Of a DNA stretch of 11,196 nt, positions 1 through 6,387 are shown piece after piece. The DNA is from Thoreauomyces humboldtii (Eukaryota; Chytridiomycota; Chytridiomycetes; Spizellomycetales; Powellomycetaceae). Position numbers and translations under genes: made by a program. The stretch lies in contig JADGJA010000757.1 in NCBI GenBank assembly GCA_027596035.1, positions 1 to 11,196 of the forward strand. Reading direction: 5' to 3'. Numbering within the stretch: position 1 is the first letter of the stretch; each line of letters opens with the position of its first letter. A model generated the notes under the pieces. That model made no database searches, was not told the DNA's origin, and was given only the letters and a program-made list of their open reading frames with translations.

Positions 1-26
1 CCCCCCCAGGTGTCACGCACATCAGG

Positions 27-42
27 GTGACGATATGAATAA
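27..42 (+). promoter_or_regulatory. 17-nt gene-start motif, plus copy 1
   Basis: The sequence GTGACGATATGAATAA matches the window-wide consensus GTGAcaatATGAATAGA except at the end. It is followed by a hairpin-forming, rRNA-like stretch and heads an open frame beginning Met-Asn-Lys. By analogy with the copies that abut tRNAs, it probably marks a transcript start or processing point. Whether its ATG is used for translation is unknown. Confidence 0.6.
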
Positions 43-529
43 GGAGAAGGAATGGTGGCTCATCTCTTCTCAGCCACTAATTGGGGAGTGGCCTGTCGTC
101 GGCCTTTCGCCTAATTGCAGGTGATCTAATTAGAGGGTACCAACTAGTTGGTTATTTATCTTTTGGATTCTAACTATTGTAGTAGCTGTCGATCATCTTG
201 ATTTATGATCGACTTGAGGCCGACTCCCACAGGGACACCTTCGGTGGCTCGTAGAGAAGAGCTACGCGACTGGTTGGGACCACCGGTACCGACGAGACTC
301 TTTGTGATATACCTGTGATTGCAACTACAATTGCCTCATCTACAATTAGTGATTGGACCTGAGGTGGATAATTAATCATCTATTGTTCATGTTTTAGGTC
401 AGACCGATTCTAGACCATACCAACTATTTCAAATCCCGCGAAACTATTTTTCGTTATGGTATCCCTAGATTTCTACTACAATCTGTTACAAATAGACCTA
501 GCACAATATGTAATCGTAATCTAATATAA
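35..529 (+). CDS. open frame of 164 codons headed by the motif (MNK...), unassigned
   Basis: The frame begins at the ATG inside the motif and runs to UAA if UAG and UGA are sense. It has three in-frame UAG and five UGA. Residues about 39-52 are hydrophobic (WLFIFWILTIVV) and could be a single membrane segment; the rest is mixed and Arg/Trp rich. I recognise no family. The first 90 bases may instead be an rRNA fragment. The last 100 bases carry a dispersed repeat (core AAACTATTTTTCGTTAT) and overlap coding-like sequence on the other strand. So the frame could be accidental, with real content only in its middle. Confidence 0.25.
43..130 (+). rRNA. possible 5'-end fragment of mitochondrial SSU rRNA
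   Basis: This stretch starts where the gene-start motif ends. About 13 nt in, at 56-62, it carries TGGCTCA, the core of the near-universal SSU 5' element, which sits at a similar distance from the end in bacterial 16S rRNA. A colinear GGCCT (101-105) and TTGCAGGTGA (115-124) follow, resembling the GGCCT...ATGCAAGTCG order of bacterial 16S. Hairpins can form, for example GTGGCT with AGCCAC. The last part recurs near 7815 as a dispersed repeat, which weakens the case. The fit to the separate central SSU piece at the other end of the window, also directly behind a motif, supports a scattered rRNA gene. The 3' limit is unknown. Confidence 0.35.
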
Positions 530-720
530 CAGGTAGAGATGATAACTATTATAGTTGAATTCAAGAACAATATCCGTTACCAATAGAGGATAACAGGGAC
601 ACCTAATACAATAACTAATATGATAGCAACTGTAATTAAACTAGCAGAATATAATCCAAATTAAGTAAAAGGTAAGACCAATAAAATAATACCATAAAAT
701 ACATCTTGGTATGGGGTGGT
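454..720 (-). CDS. membrane-protein-like coding stretch, one frame with two UAA
   Basis: Read on the minus strand from 720 down to 454, a single frame gives strongly hydrophobic, low-charge sequence, for example SASLITVAIILVIVLGVP at about 645-592 and NSTIIVIIS further on. UAA occurs in frame at 661-663, 577-579 and at the end. The strand is T-rich, as expected for sense strands of mitochondrial membrane proteins. It lies just downstream of the minus-strand tRNA at 729-801, so it could be read from the same transcript. Either the UAA codons are real stops, the frame is restored by editing, or this is a decayed gene. The family is not identified, though an NADH dehydrogenase subunit would fit the composition. 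Confidence 0.35.
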
Positions 721-728
721 ATGCACCC

Positions 729-801
729 TCTAAGCGATAGGAATCGAACCTACAACCTCTGGTATAAGATACCATCGCTCTTACAATTAAGCTACACCAA
801 C
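729..801 (-). tRNA. tRNA with apparent anticodon CUU (Lys), mismatched acceptor stem
   Basis: The minus strand folds as a tRNA. It has a 7-nt acceptor strand, TA, a D arm (GCTT/GAGC), an anticodon arm with loop ATCTTAT (U33, CUU, A37), a 5-nt variable loop, and a T arm GTAGG-TTCGATT-CCTAT. The acceptor strands GTTGGTG and CGCTTAG mismatch at pairs 1 and 3 and have two or more G-U pairs. The top of the anticodon stem is an A-G mismatch. CUU would read AAG as Lys. UUU is more usual for mitochondrial tRNA-Lys, so the identity is provisional. Acceptor mismatches suggest post-transcriptional repair. The gene-start motif lies 16 nt upstream. Confidence 0.8.
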
Positions 802-817
802 TTTTCTATTTTCCCTA

Positions 818-834
818 TCTATTCATATTGTCAC
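818..834 (-). promoter_or_regulatory. 17-nt gene-start motif upstream of the CUU tRNA
   Basis: The minus strand reads GTGACAATATGAATAGA, the exact consensus. It is 16 nt upstream of the tRNA at 729-801. The intervening bases contain a second partial AATAGAAAA immediately before the tRNA, as if the motif end were duplicated. Confidence 0.65.
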
Positions 835-870
835 AATGATATGTTCCTACACCTACAACCACACTTACAG

Positions 871-1122
871 TTATCATAGAGACCAAATGATTACCTAACT
901 TGTCACGAATAGCTACCGCAGTTTAGGGTAGAGCTAATTGTAAATCATTACGTAAATTGTAAACTAGGTAAATAATAAAAGGTGATTGATTATAAAACTA
1001 CAACAGGACGAGGTCACGATAAGAGTGATCAGGAATCTAAAACAGTAGTTAATTAAATCCCAGTAGAAGTAGACCAATCACAACCTCAATCCCAATGGAA
1101 CCAAATAAAATAGTAATAATAA
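871..1122 (-). CDS. T-rich 83-codon open frame, membrane-protein-like
   Basis: With UAG and UGA as sense, the minus frame from 1122 to the UAA at 871-873 is open and very hydrophobic. It starts LLLLFYLVPLG, continues with WLVYFYWDLINY, and later has IINHLLLFT. The same frame runs further upstream to 1383, broken by UAA at 1273-1275, 1159-1161 and 1123-1125. The pieces may therefore belong to one gene whose message is corrected, or to a decayed gene. Low charge, high Leu/Phe/Tyr and strand T-richness fit a mitochondrial respiratory membrane subunit. No diagnostic motif was found. Confidence 0.35.
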
Positions 1123-1332
1123 TTAATAAAAGATAGATCATAAATAATGGAATCTATATTATAATAGTAATACAAATATAATACCAACTATACATGAACA
1201 ATTAGAATTAATAAAGTATATCATAAAGTATAACCTAATTAGAATCTAAAATATAATTACAATCCATCCCAATTAGTAGATCATAATACTAATAAAGTAG
1301 TAACTATTGCAGTTGTAGGAATTGTAATAATC

Positions 1333-1340
1333 CCCGCGGG
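1333..1340. repeat. CCCGCGGG palindrome
   Basis: This is a perfect 8-bp GC palindrome within AT-rich sequence, preceded by another C. The same core occurs at five other places in the window, and similar short GC clusters are a known feature of some fungal and protist mitochondrial genomes. Confidence 0.7.
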
Positions 1341-1408
1341 AAATATTCAAATTCGGGTTCAAATCAATATTTCAATTTACAAATTATGTTATCATATACC
1401 TACGACAA

Positions 1409-1654
1409 TTATTGATGTTTGACATCAGACCGGTTTTCAAATCTCAAACTATTTATGTTACTAGTTGAATCTAAAATATAGAATAACTAATAAAGTAGAT
1501 CATAACTCAATTGAGAAATAGAATCAGTCCTAATTAATGATAATCTATTAGAAAGATAAATAATATAACCTAGATTTATAAATAGTAATCTTAGAGGGAA
1601 GATATACCTAAATAATCCCAATATACCATGTACTAGAAATGTAGGACCCAATAG
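1409..1654 (-). CDS. 81-codon hydrophobic open frame, unassigned
   Basis: The minus strand runs from just after a UAA (1655-1657) to the UAA at 1409-1411 and includes one UAG. It reads as membrane protein for most of its length, for example FLVHGILGLF, then FPLRLLFINLGYIIYLS and SQLSYDLLYYLFYIL. The last 20 codons run into a dispersed repeat. It overlaps the 3' end of the frame at 1591-1752 in a different register, so a frameshift between them would join two coding-like pieces. Family unknown. Confidence 0.35.
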
Positions 1655-1752
1655 TTAATTAAATAAAGTAGTAATAATAACAGACCTTGTACTACAATTA
1701 GATCATAACCTAATACATTAGATGATAACTAAAAGATATATACTTGTAGATC
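1591..1752 (-). CDS. 53-codon hydrophobic open frame, middle piece
   Basis: The minus frame between UAA at 1753-1755 and UAA at 1591-1593 uses two UAG codons. It encodes segments such as NVLGYDLIVVQGLLLLLLY and INYWVLHFYYMVYWDY, which look like one transmembrane helix plus an aromatic region. Its start overlaps the end of the 127-codon frame at 1698-2081 in another register, and its end overlaps the next frame. The three together look like successive pieces of one coding region with frame breaks. Confidence 0.35.
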
Positions 1753-2081
1753 TTAAATAAGTAAGGATAAATCTAAATGTAAAACATAAAATAGAATCAA
1801 TTATAAAATAGGAATCTAAAACATGATACCTAATTGTACCCAACTAAAATAGAATAAGTATAACCTAAAATAGGAATCTAGATGTTAATTAAAAGTGTAG
1901 GAGCGTAGCTACGACTAGAAATATCATTCATCTACAACAGGTCAAGACCAATCATACCCAATCAATTAATCATAAATCATAGAAAGGTATAAATTAAAAT
2001 AATCAATCATCCACCCGTAGGGATACCAATCAATCGTAGCAAATCAAAAACCTAAAATCCAAATTCCATCTCTCTATTCAT
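1698..2081 (-). CDS. 127-codon open frame headed by the motif (MNR...), UAG and UGA in frame
   Basis: The frame starts at the ATG of the minus-strand motif (Met-Asn-Arg, with another Met at codon 5) and ends at UAA 1698-1700. It has six in-frame UAG and four in-frame UGA. Residues about 25-41 (WLIILIYTFLWFMINWL, three of these Trp from UGA) form a clear membrane helix. Later parts are rich in Tyr, Phe and Ile. UAA would be expected about four times by chance in such AT-rich sequence, so the open frame is informative. Some internal segments (around 2010 and 1945) are dispersed repeats. No family was recognised; a respiratory-chain membrane subunit is the natural guess. Confidence 0.45.
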
Positions 2082-2089
2082 AATCTCAC
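2073..2089 (-). promoter_or_regulatory. 17-nt gene-start motif, minus, heading the 1698-2081 frame
   Basis: The minus strand reads GTGAGATTATGAATAGA. It forms a divergent pair with the plus copy at 2144-2160, separated by 54 bp that include an ACCGGT repeat. Its ATG is in frame with the 127-codon reading frame. Confidence 0.65.
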
Positions 2090-2143
2090 CGGTGGGTGTA
2101 TAAGGTAAAACCGGTAACGAGGTCAGGTCTAGAGCATATCGTA

Positions 2144-2160
2144 GTGACGTTATGAATAGG
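2144..2160 (+). promoter_or_regulatory. 17-nt gene-start motif, plus, divergent partner
   Basis: The plus strand reads GTGACGTTATGAATAGG, facing away from the minus copy at 2073-2089. It heads a short Met-Asn-Arg frame. Confidence 0.65.
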
Positions 2161-2343
2161 TAGGGACTGTGAGCCACCACAGGACCTCGTCACCTCGAGC
2201 GGGCGGGATTTGGGGAGGGACGAATGATCGACTACCAGATTCCTACAGGGACAGCAATTACTATTACCTGCAACTAGAAGAGGAGACCAATTAGATCATC
2301 CTGATCTTTTGGTCCGATTGTAGAAATCAGAAACAATAATTAA
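2152..2343 (+). CDS. 63-codon open frame headed by the motif (MNR...), unassigned
   Basis: The frame runs from the motif ATG to UAA at 2341-2343, with two UAG and two UGA as sense. The product would be basic and mostly soluble, with no membrane segment. Early bases (2161-2225) are GC-rich and can fold (GTGAGCC...), so a small structured RNA behind the motif is a real alternative. It contains one copy of the GGACGAATGATC repeat (2218 onward). No homology recognised. Confidence 0.3.
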
Positions 2344-2770
2344 TGATAAGTTAGGAAAATATACACCTACATTCCTACATCCTTCCTAGGTTAGATTCCT
2401 AACAAATAGATGGTATCATACCAACCCTACAAGAGGCGGACCATCTAGATGACCCCGTAGGGATACCATCACACCCTGCGACTGACCTACACGGGTCGAG
2501 TTGTGAATAAGTTGGTATCGGTCTTGATTTGATTGGACCGACACTTGTTTGTAGTTGACATCTCAACTAGTTGGTATCATCTAGATTCCTAATCGTAGAT
2601 TTACATCGTTACCACGTAGGGACGAATGATCCCAAACCCACGGGGATTGTAACAAGTAGGTGAGTTGCAAATATGGTAAGACCTCAAACATCTAGGGTAG
2701 GAGTTGCAACTAATAGAAGTATAACCTAAAAAGGAAGATAACTAATAACAGAAATAAAATAGAAATATCA

Positions 2771-2784
2771 TTTCCCGCGGGAAA
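2771..2784. repeat. extended CCCGCGGG palindrome (TTTCCCGCGGGAAA)
   Basis: A perfect 14-bp palindrome. The flanking AAATATxCAAATTCG also follows the copy at 1333-1340, so a longer unit of about 25 bp was copied between the two sites. Confidence 0.7.
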
Positions 2785-3099
2785 TATACAAATTCGACCT
2801 CAGTTCTCATTTACAAACCCGTTACACCTACACCGAGGTGGATGAATGATCATTGGTTGCAATGATTGACCCCATGCAATCGTAAAATAGTTTGTCAGTT
2901 GGTAAATCGGGAAGACCTCGAACTTTCGATCCTGAACAATAGGTTTTGTTGGTATGATACCGCAGGTGTAGGAGTCTAAATCATGATATACCATAACGGA
3001 AAAGATGGTACCAACTAGTTGCCATCAATCCAAATAATGTTATAAATCGAGCCCAAGTCATACCATAACGGGAAAAGTCGACCGGTGGGGCAACCGGAC

Positions 3100-3200
3100 A
3101 GAGGTCAAACATCAAAAAGAAAGATAGATACATATATACTTATTCGATTAGAGATACTACTAATATTATAATTAAAGGTAGATTTGGATTTCAACTACAA
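3100..3200 (+). repeat. (TA)n-hairpin repeat family, copy 1
   Basis: The order of blocks is GAGGTCAAACATC, a purine-rich link, TACATATATACTTATT, then ACTACTAATATTATAATTAA and GATTTGGATTT. The same order recurs in other copies, with the TACTTATT...AATAAGTA hairpin imperfect here. Confidence 0.6.
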
Positions 3201-3299
3201 TAGATGATAACCTAAGGTCTAGACCTACCTAATCGGTACCAACTAATATCTAAGATTAATATTTTATGATTTACAACCTAATCGGTATCCCGACAGGAC

Positions 3300-3400
3300 C
3301 TCTAATATGTAGGATAGATATATATATATATTTACTACTAATATTTTAATTAATCGTAGATTTAGATTTGTAATGTTTGACCTCGGTCCAACTTCTCATC
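3300..3400 (+). repeat. (TA)n-hairpin repeat family, copy 2
   Basis: This copy has AATATGTAGGATAGATATATATATATA, then TACTACTAATATTTTAATTAA and GATTTAGATTTG, followed by GTTTGACCTCGG. It is closest to the copy near 8941 (shared ATATGTAGGATAGAT). Confidence 0.6.
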
Positions 3401-3523
3401 GGGCTAACTTTTCACAACCCATCTAGATGGTTAGGAGCTGCGCACTAGGAGGGGTGCCAACCCTAGTCGATACCAACTACAAACAGAGTTGCAACATAAA
3501 CTCCCTACCAACTACACCCGTTG

Positions 3524-3540
3524 GTGAGAATATGAATAGA
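3524..3540 (+). promoter_or_regulatory. 17-nt gene-start motif, plus, heading 3532-3831
   Basis: The plus strand reads GTGAGAATATGAATAGA, identical to the copy that abuts the tRNA at 7694. No tRNA follows here; instead a Met-Asn-Arg frame continues for 99 codons. Confidence 0.65.
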
Positions 3541-3831
3541 AGGAGAAGTCATTCGTCTAAATCTAAAATGAGATCTGATATTATTTATGTTGGAATACCT
3601 AAAATATTGGTAGGAGCTCGAAGTTGACAAAATCCCGCGGGGTCGTAGACATGAGGTCCCACGGTATCATCTACCTCAGGTGCAATATCAATTCCTAATT
3701 GGGACAATCGACCCAAAAGTGAAAAGATGATCTACCTCCCTCGTAGGGCCGCAGGGACGGAGGCGCAGCATGTAGATGGCACTGGTGCAATCACAAAGAG
3801 TCTCGTAGGGACGATCAATCACCGTAGGTAA
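3532..3831 (+). CDS. 99-codon basic open frame headed by the motif (MNRRR...)
   Basis: The frame starts at the motif ATG and ends at UAA 3829-3831, with one UAG and two UGA in frame. The product is basic and hydrophilic (MNRRRSHSSKSKMRS at its start, later LPRRAAG), unlike a respiratory membrane subunit and more like an RNA-binding or ribosomal protein in composition. The same frame is open upstream back to 3247, so the motif ATG is chosen only by position. It crosses a CCCGCGGG palindrome (3634-3641) and dispersed repeat blocks, which argues for caution. No family recognised. Confidence 0.35.
3634..3641. repeat. CCCGCGGG palindrome
   Basis: Another copy of the GC palindrome, here followed by G (CCCGCGGGG), lying inside the 3532-3831 open frame. 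Confidence 0.6.
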
Positions 3832-3867
3832 GAGGTCATACCATCTAAATTCCAAAACCACTCTTAA

Positions 3868-3950
3868 ATATAACATCAAAAATAAAGATATATATATATT
3901 TATTCTTACCTTTAATTGAATAAGTATTACTAAGGGGTAAAATATCATTC
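3868..3950 (+). repeat. (TA)n-hairpin repeat family, copy 3
   Basis: The copy reads AACATCAAAAATAAAGATATATATATATTTATTC, a loop, GAATAAGTATTACTA. The arms TATTC/GAATA replace the TACTTATT/AATAAGTA arms of other copies, so pairing is kept while bases differ. Confidence 0.6.
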
Positions 3951-4024
3951 CAACTACAATCTGCCCTACCAATTTTATAATCGACCTACTTTCACAATTC
4001 ACGCGGGAATTGATCACTTTTATC

Positions 4025-4684
4025 ATGATTCCAATATTCCACCCGCGATACTATTTACGTTACGATATATCAACTTTCACAAATCTAGATGTACGAATCG
4101 ATGCAAGTCCCCGACTAGTTGGTACCCATCTATTTATTAGCTACTGCAATTAGACCAATACCTCAAAACCCACGACAATTATTCCCTATCCCTTTGGGTG
4201 CAAACTATCAAGTCGATTACCTTTGATCATCTACCTCCTAGGACAATATCTGTTAGGTGCAAGTCACCAATTAGATGAGAAACAAGATGGACCATCGGTT
4301 TCATACCAACCTACCATCGCAGGGACAAGCAAACTCGACAGGTACGACCCCAGACCTACATCTCAACGAGCTAACTTTTCTGTGAGTGGTTTTTCAATTA
4401 TCATATTATTTGATACCTACGGTTGTCCCAACATGGATGTTGAAACTATTTATGTTATCATTTATCAAATCGTGATTGGTCCCAACTAGTTGGTCTTGAC
4501 CTGTTGTAACTGTACCTGCTGTGGCCTCTTACCTAAGGGCCTATCTAGTAGAGTTGTGATACTTTTAATTCTAATTGGTCTAGACCTAGCCCAGTCAAGC
4601 GTAGCTCATGTCTGTTACAGACCTAGATGATTACCAACAAGGTCCCTTGGGTGGGTCGGTACCTATCACAACCAGTATTTCTAA
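4025..4684 (+). CDS. 219-codon open frame, longest in the window, unassigned
   Basis: The frame runs from ATG 4025 to UAA 4682-4684 with only two UAG (4151, 4487) and one UGA in frame; it is open upstream to 3941. The stretch from the TTG at 4223 to the UAG at 4487 is open even without reassignment. The product mixes soluble segments with hydrophobic ones, for example LPLIIYLLGQYLLGA, SGFSIIILFDTY and VVILLILIGLDLA. A Cys-rich patch (CCNCTCC) follows the second UAG. It contains dispersed repeat blocks, including a CAACTAGTTGG palindrome. No domain was recognised and no gene-start motif precedes it, so it may be a chance frame in UAA-poor DNA. Confidence 0.3.
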
Positions 4685-4957
4685 TTGAGGTGCTACATCT
4701 CTAAGATAAATCAGTTACAAAAGGACCAATTAGCTACTGCAATCACAGGACGAAGGATCAACAAGATGATCTGCAACTACAATAACTGTCGGTGGTCCCC
4801 GCCCACGGGTCGGTGCCATGCACCCTTTCGGCAGTCTCGGAGAGAATGTGGCATGCCTGCCACAGTGAAGGGTCCCCTATCTAGATGTTAGAGGTCTTGT
4901 GCTACAACAATAACTGATGTCCCTATGATACCGACGGTTATCATCTTGATTATCTAA
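4685..4957 (+). CDS. 90-codon open frame continuing the same register
   Basis: This frame begins directly after the UAA that closes 4025-4684 and stays in the same register to UAA 4955-4957, with one UAG. The product is basic and Cys-rich in the middle (CNYNNCRWSPPTGRCH). Bases 4790-4875 are GC-rich and fold into neat hairpins (GGTGC-CAT-GCACC and GTGGCA-TGCC-TGCCAC), so this section may instead be a structured RNA, possibly an rRNA piece. Readthrough of the UAA would join it to the preceding frame. Confidence 0.25.
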
Positions 4958-4964
4958 TTGCTAA

Positions 4965-5221
4965 TTAGGAATATAGTTGTCTATCATGTTGACCTCTTCT
5001 ACCAGGAACTGTTGGCACTAGTCGGGACTTGCCTCGCATGTCTTCGACAAGCTCTTCTCGTAGAGAAGGGCATCCCTTCGGGTTAGTGCCTAGTCGTAGG
5101 CACAAGGTGTGCCAACTCCTAGCGAGTGCAAACCCTGGGTTAGGTGCAAGAGTTGTCATCTAACTACATTTCTAGGTGGTGGTATGAGGCCACACCAACA
5201 TGCCAATCATCATACACCCTC
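4965..5221 (-). other. GC-rich hairpin zone downstream of tRNA-Trp, possible structured RNA
   Basis: On the minus strand, directly 3' of tRNA-Trp, several strong hairpins occur, including CTTCTC-GTA-GAGAAG near 5055 and a GGCACTAACCCGAAGGGATGCC stem near 5070-5090 (arms only quoted in part by position). A basic open frame (5159 to UAA 4965-4967, 64 codons) covers it but matches no family I know. Position behind a tRNA and motif, GC content and pairing suggest an rRNA fragment, but I could not align it to SSU or LSU. Confidence 0.3.
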
Positions 5222-5293
5222 CATCGGTGATAGGAATCGAACCTATATCGCTGGTTTTGGAGACCAGAATTCTAACCCTTGAACTACACCCTT
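5222..5293 (-). tRNA. trnW: tRNA-Trp (anticodon CCA), mismatched acceptor stem
   Basis: The minus strand folds as a clean tRNA. It has D arm GTTC/GAAT, anticodon arm CTGGT-CTCCAAA-ACCAG with anticodon CCA, a 4-nt variable loop, T arm ATAGG-TTCGATT-CCTAT, and discriminator G. The acceptor strands AAGGGTG and CACCGAT mismatch at pairs 2 and 3, so editing of one strand is needed for a normal stem. CCA reads UGG; UGA would need a modified wobble base or editing of C34 if UGA is Trp here, as the reading frames suggest. The gene-start motif ends exactly at the base before its 5' end. Confidence 0.9.
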
Positions 5294-5310
5294 TCTATTC
5301 ATAATGTCAC
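5294..5310 (-). promoter_or_regulatory. 17-nt gene-start motif abutting tRNA-Trp
   Basis: The minus strand reads GTGACATTATGAATAGA and the tRNA begins at the very next base. This fixes the motif's 3' edge as a mature or primary 5' end. Confidence 0.8.
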
Positions 5311-5315
5311 TACGA

Positions 5316-5332
5316 TATGTTTATGAATAGAT
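5316..5332 (+). promoter_or_regulatory. degraded gene-start motif, plus, in inverted pair with 5294-5310
   Basis: ATATGTTTATGAATAGA keeps the ATGAATAGA half but not GTGA. With the minus copy it forms an inverted repeat (CTATTCATAA ... TTATGAATAG) only 10-20 bp apart, which could be a bidirectional start or a cruciform. Confidence 0.45.
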
Positions 5333-5430
5333 GACCTCACTTATCATTTAATTGTGTCCCTCCGGTCCTAGGTACCTATTGTAGTTGTAATAACTATTGG
5401 TTTGATAGGTCTTGACCATCTAGTTGGTAA
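5323..5430 (+). CDS. 35-codon open frame headed by the degraded motif (MNR...)
   Basis: The frame runs from the ATG to UAA 5428-5430, with two UGA and no UAG. It is too short and featureless for a family call and is included because it keeps the motif-plus-Met-Asn-Arg arrangement. It could equally be the start of a structured RNA. Confidence 0.2.
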
Positions 5431-5558
5431 TCATTTTATTTATTAGTTATCATCTTACCTTTCTCTTTTTGGGTTGGAACTTGGTGTCGAGCCACCTGCC
5501 TCTGAGGGTAGGTGGTCATACGGTGGTACCAGACCAGTTTCTCTTTTAATTTATTAGG

Positions 5559-5789
5559 ATGAATGATCAATTAGATGATCTACTCCCTACGGTTGTACCA
5601 CCCCTGAGGACGAATGATCGACTAGGGTGTGGTATCCAACCTATTACCTCTGTCCCTACGGTGATTGTGACTAATCATTCGTCCTGTTGTAGATCCAATC
5701 GTGTCCTCATCCCCGCGGGGCCACGCCAACTACATTTCTAGTCGACTAGCTACGAGAGCTCTTGTCGTAGCCAAACATGTAGGTGATAA
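5559..5789 (+). CDS. 76-codon open frame, unassigned
   Basis: The frame begins MNDQLDDLLPTVVPP and is open under the standard code to a UAG at 5739-5741. With UAG and UGA as sense it reaches UAA at 5787-5789. It contains two copies of the GGACGAATGATC repeat, one in each orientation (about 5609 and 5673), and the CCCCGCGGGG palindrome. Much of its sequence is therefore shared repeat rather than unique coding, and a chance frame is quite possible. Confidence 0.2.
5711..5720. repeat. CCCCGCGGGG palindrome
   Basis: A perfect 10-bp version of the GC palindrome family. Confidence 0.6.
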
Positions 5790-6120
5790 AGTTGGTAAAA
5801 TAGGAATCTAGTTGGTAACTACAAACAGAAAAAGTATGAGGCTTGAAAAACTGGTCTAACATATTGTACCTAAATCCCAAATCTACCCTTATATATTGTA
5901 TTAGAAAGGTAGATGGTATAACGTAACGGAAATAATTCCTAATAAACTAGTAACTATAATCCTACTAAATATTAGATAACTAGAATAGAAATATTACTAA
6001 TAAAGGTAAGAATATTAGAATAAATACATATTAATTAAAGGTATATCATAAATAAGTAAGGATAAATCTAAATGTAATACCCAATCAATCCTAAAATAGC
6101 AAAAGATGCAGATATACGAT

Positions 6121-6162
6121 TAGCGGAGCTTGCCTTCAGCATGCGATGCAAGCCAAAGGCTA
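6121..6162. repeat. GC-rich hairpin inserted in AT-rich coding-like DNA
   Basis: TAGC (6121-6124) pairs with GCTA (6159-6162) and GCTTGC (6128-6133) with GCAAGC (6148-6153), with GCATGC in the loop. It stands out sharply in base composition from its surroundings and does not belong to the other repeat families seen here. Confidence 0.5.
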
Positions 6163-6165
6163 GAA

Positions 6166-6387
6166 TTAGATTCCTAACAAAGTGATGGTGAATAAGCGTA
6201 GTGGTATGAGCATGAACGTAGTGGTATAATTAATAACAGATGAATTAGATGAGAAATATCATAACCTAATTCAAGACAAGGTCCCTTCTACCAACTATTC
6301 AGGATGGACAATAACTAATAATCCTAAATAGAACCTCATTAATAAATATAAATATAGTTGTACCCTTAGACCAAGTAGATCATAATA
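6166..6387 (-). CDS. 73-codon open piece, unassigned
   Basis: The minus frame between UAA 6388-6390 and UAA 6166-6168 includes one UAG and two UGA. It has hydrophobic runs such as LYLYLLMRFYLGLLVIV and FMLIPLRLFTITLLG. It overlaps the 6245-6433 piece in a different register, so only one of the two can be coding at any point, or the register changes within the overlap near 6300. It ends near the GC-rich hairpin. Confidence 0.3.

Larger units (their letters stand above)
2344..3246. other. repeat-dense spacer, no gene assigned
   Basis: This stretch is a mosaic of short repeats: CTAGTTGGTATC, GGGACGAATGATC (about 2622-2634), GATGAATGATC (about 2842), CATAACGG-A(n) at about 2993 and 3063, and TTTCCCGCGGGAAA (2771-2784). 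Reading frames here are short even with UAG and UGA as sense, and none shows a convincing membrane or domain pattern. I see no tRNA fold or motif copy. Confidence 0.5.

Noticed and set aside
1..7. Leading C7 as a chromosome-end signal
   Set aside because: Seven bases at a window edge cannot distinguish a terminus from an internal C-run, and there is no matching inverted end at 11196.
2800..2994. 64-codon minus frame
   Set aside because: Lies in the repeat mosaic, has no motif, no membrane segment and no recognisable domain; likely chance.
3880..3900. (TA)n runs as CRISPR-like or telomere-like arrays
   Set aside because: They are short simple repeats inside the dispersed element, with no regular repeat-spacer structure.
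3688..4026. 112-codon minus frame with hydrophobic stretches
   Set aside because: It is antisense to the motif-headed plus frame and largely composed of the (TA)n-hairpin repeat; no motif or family resemblance.
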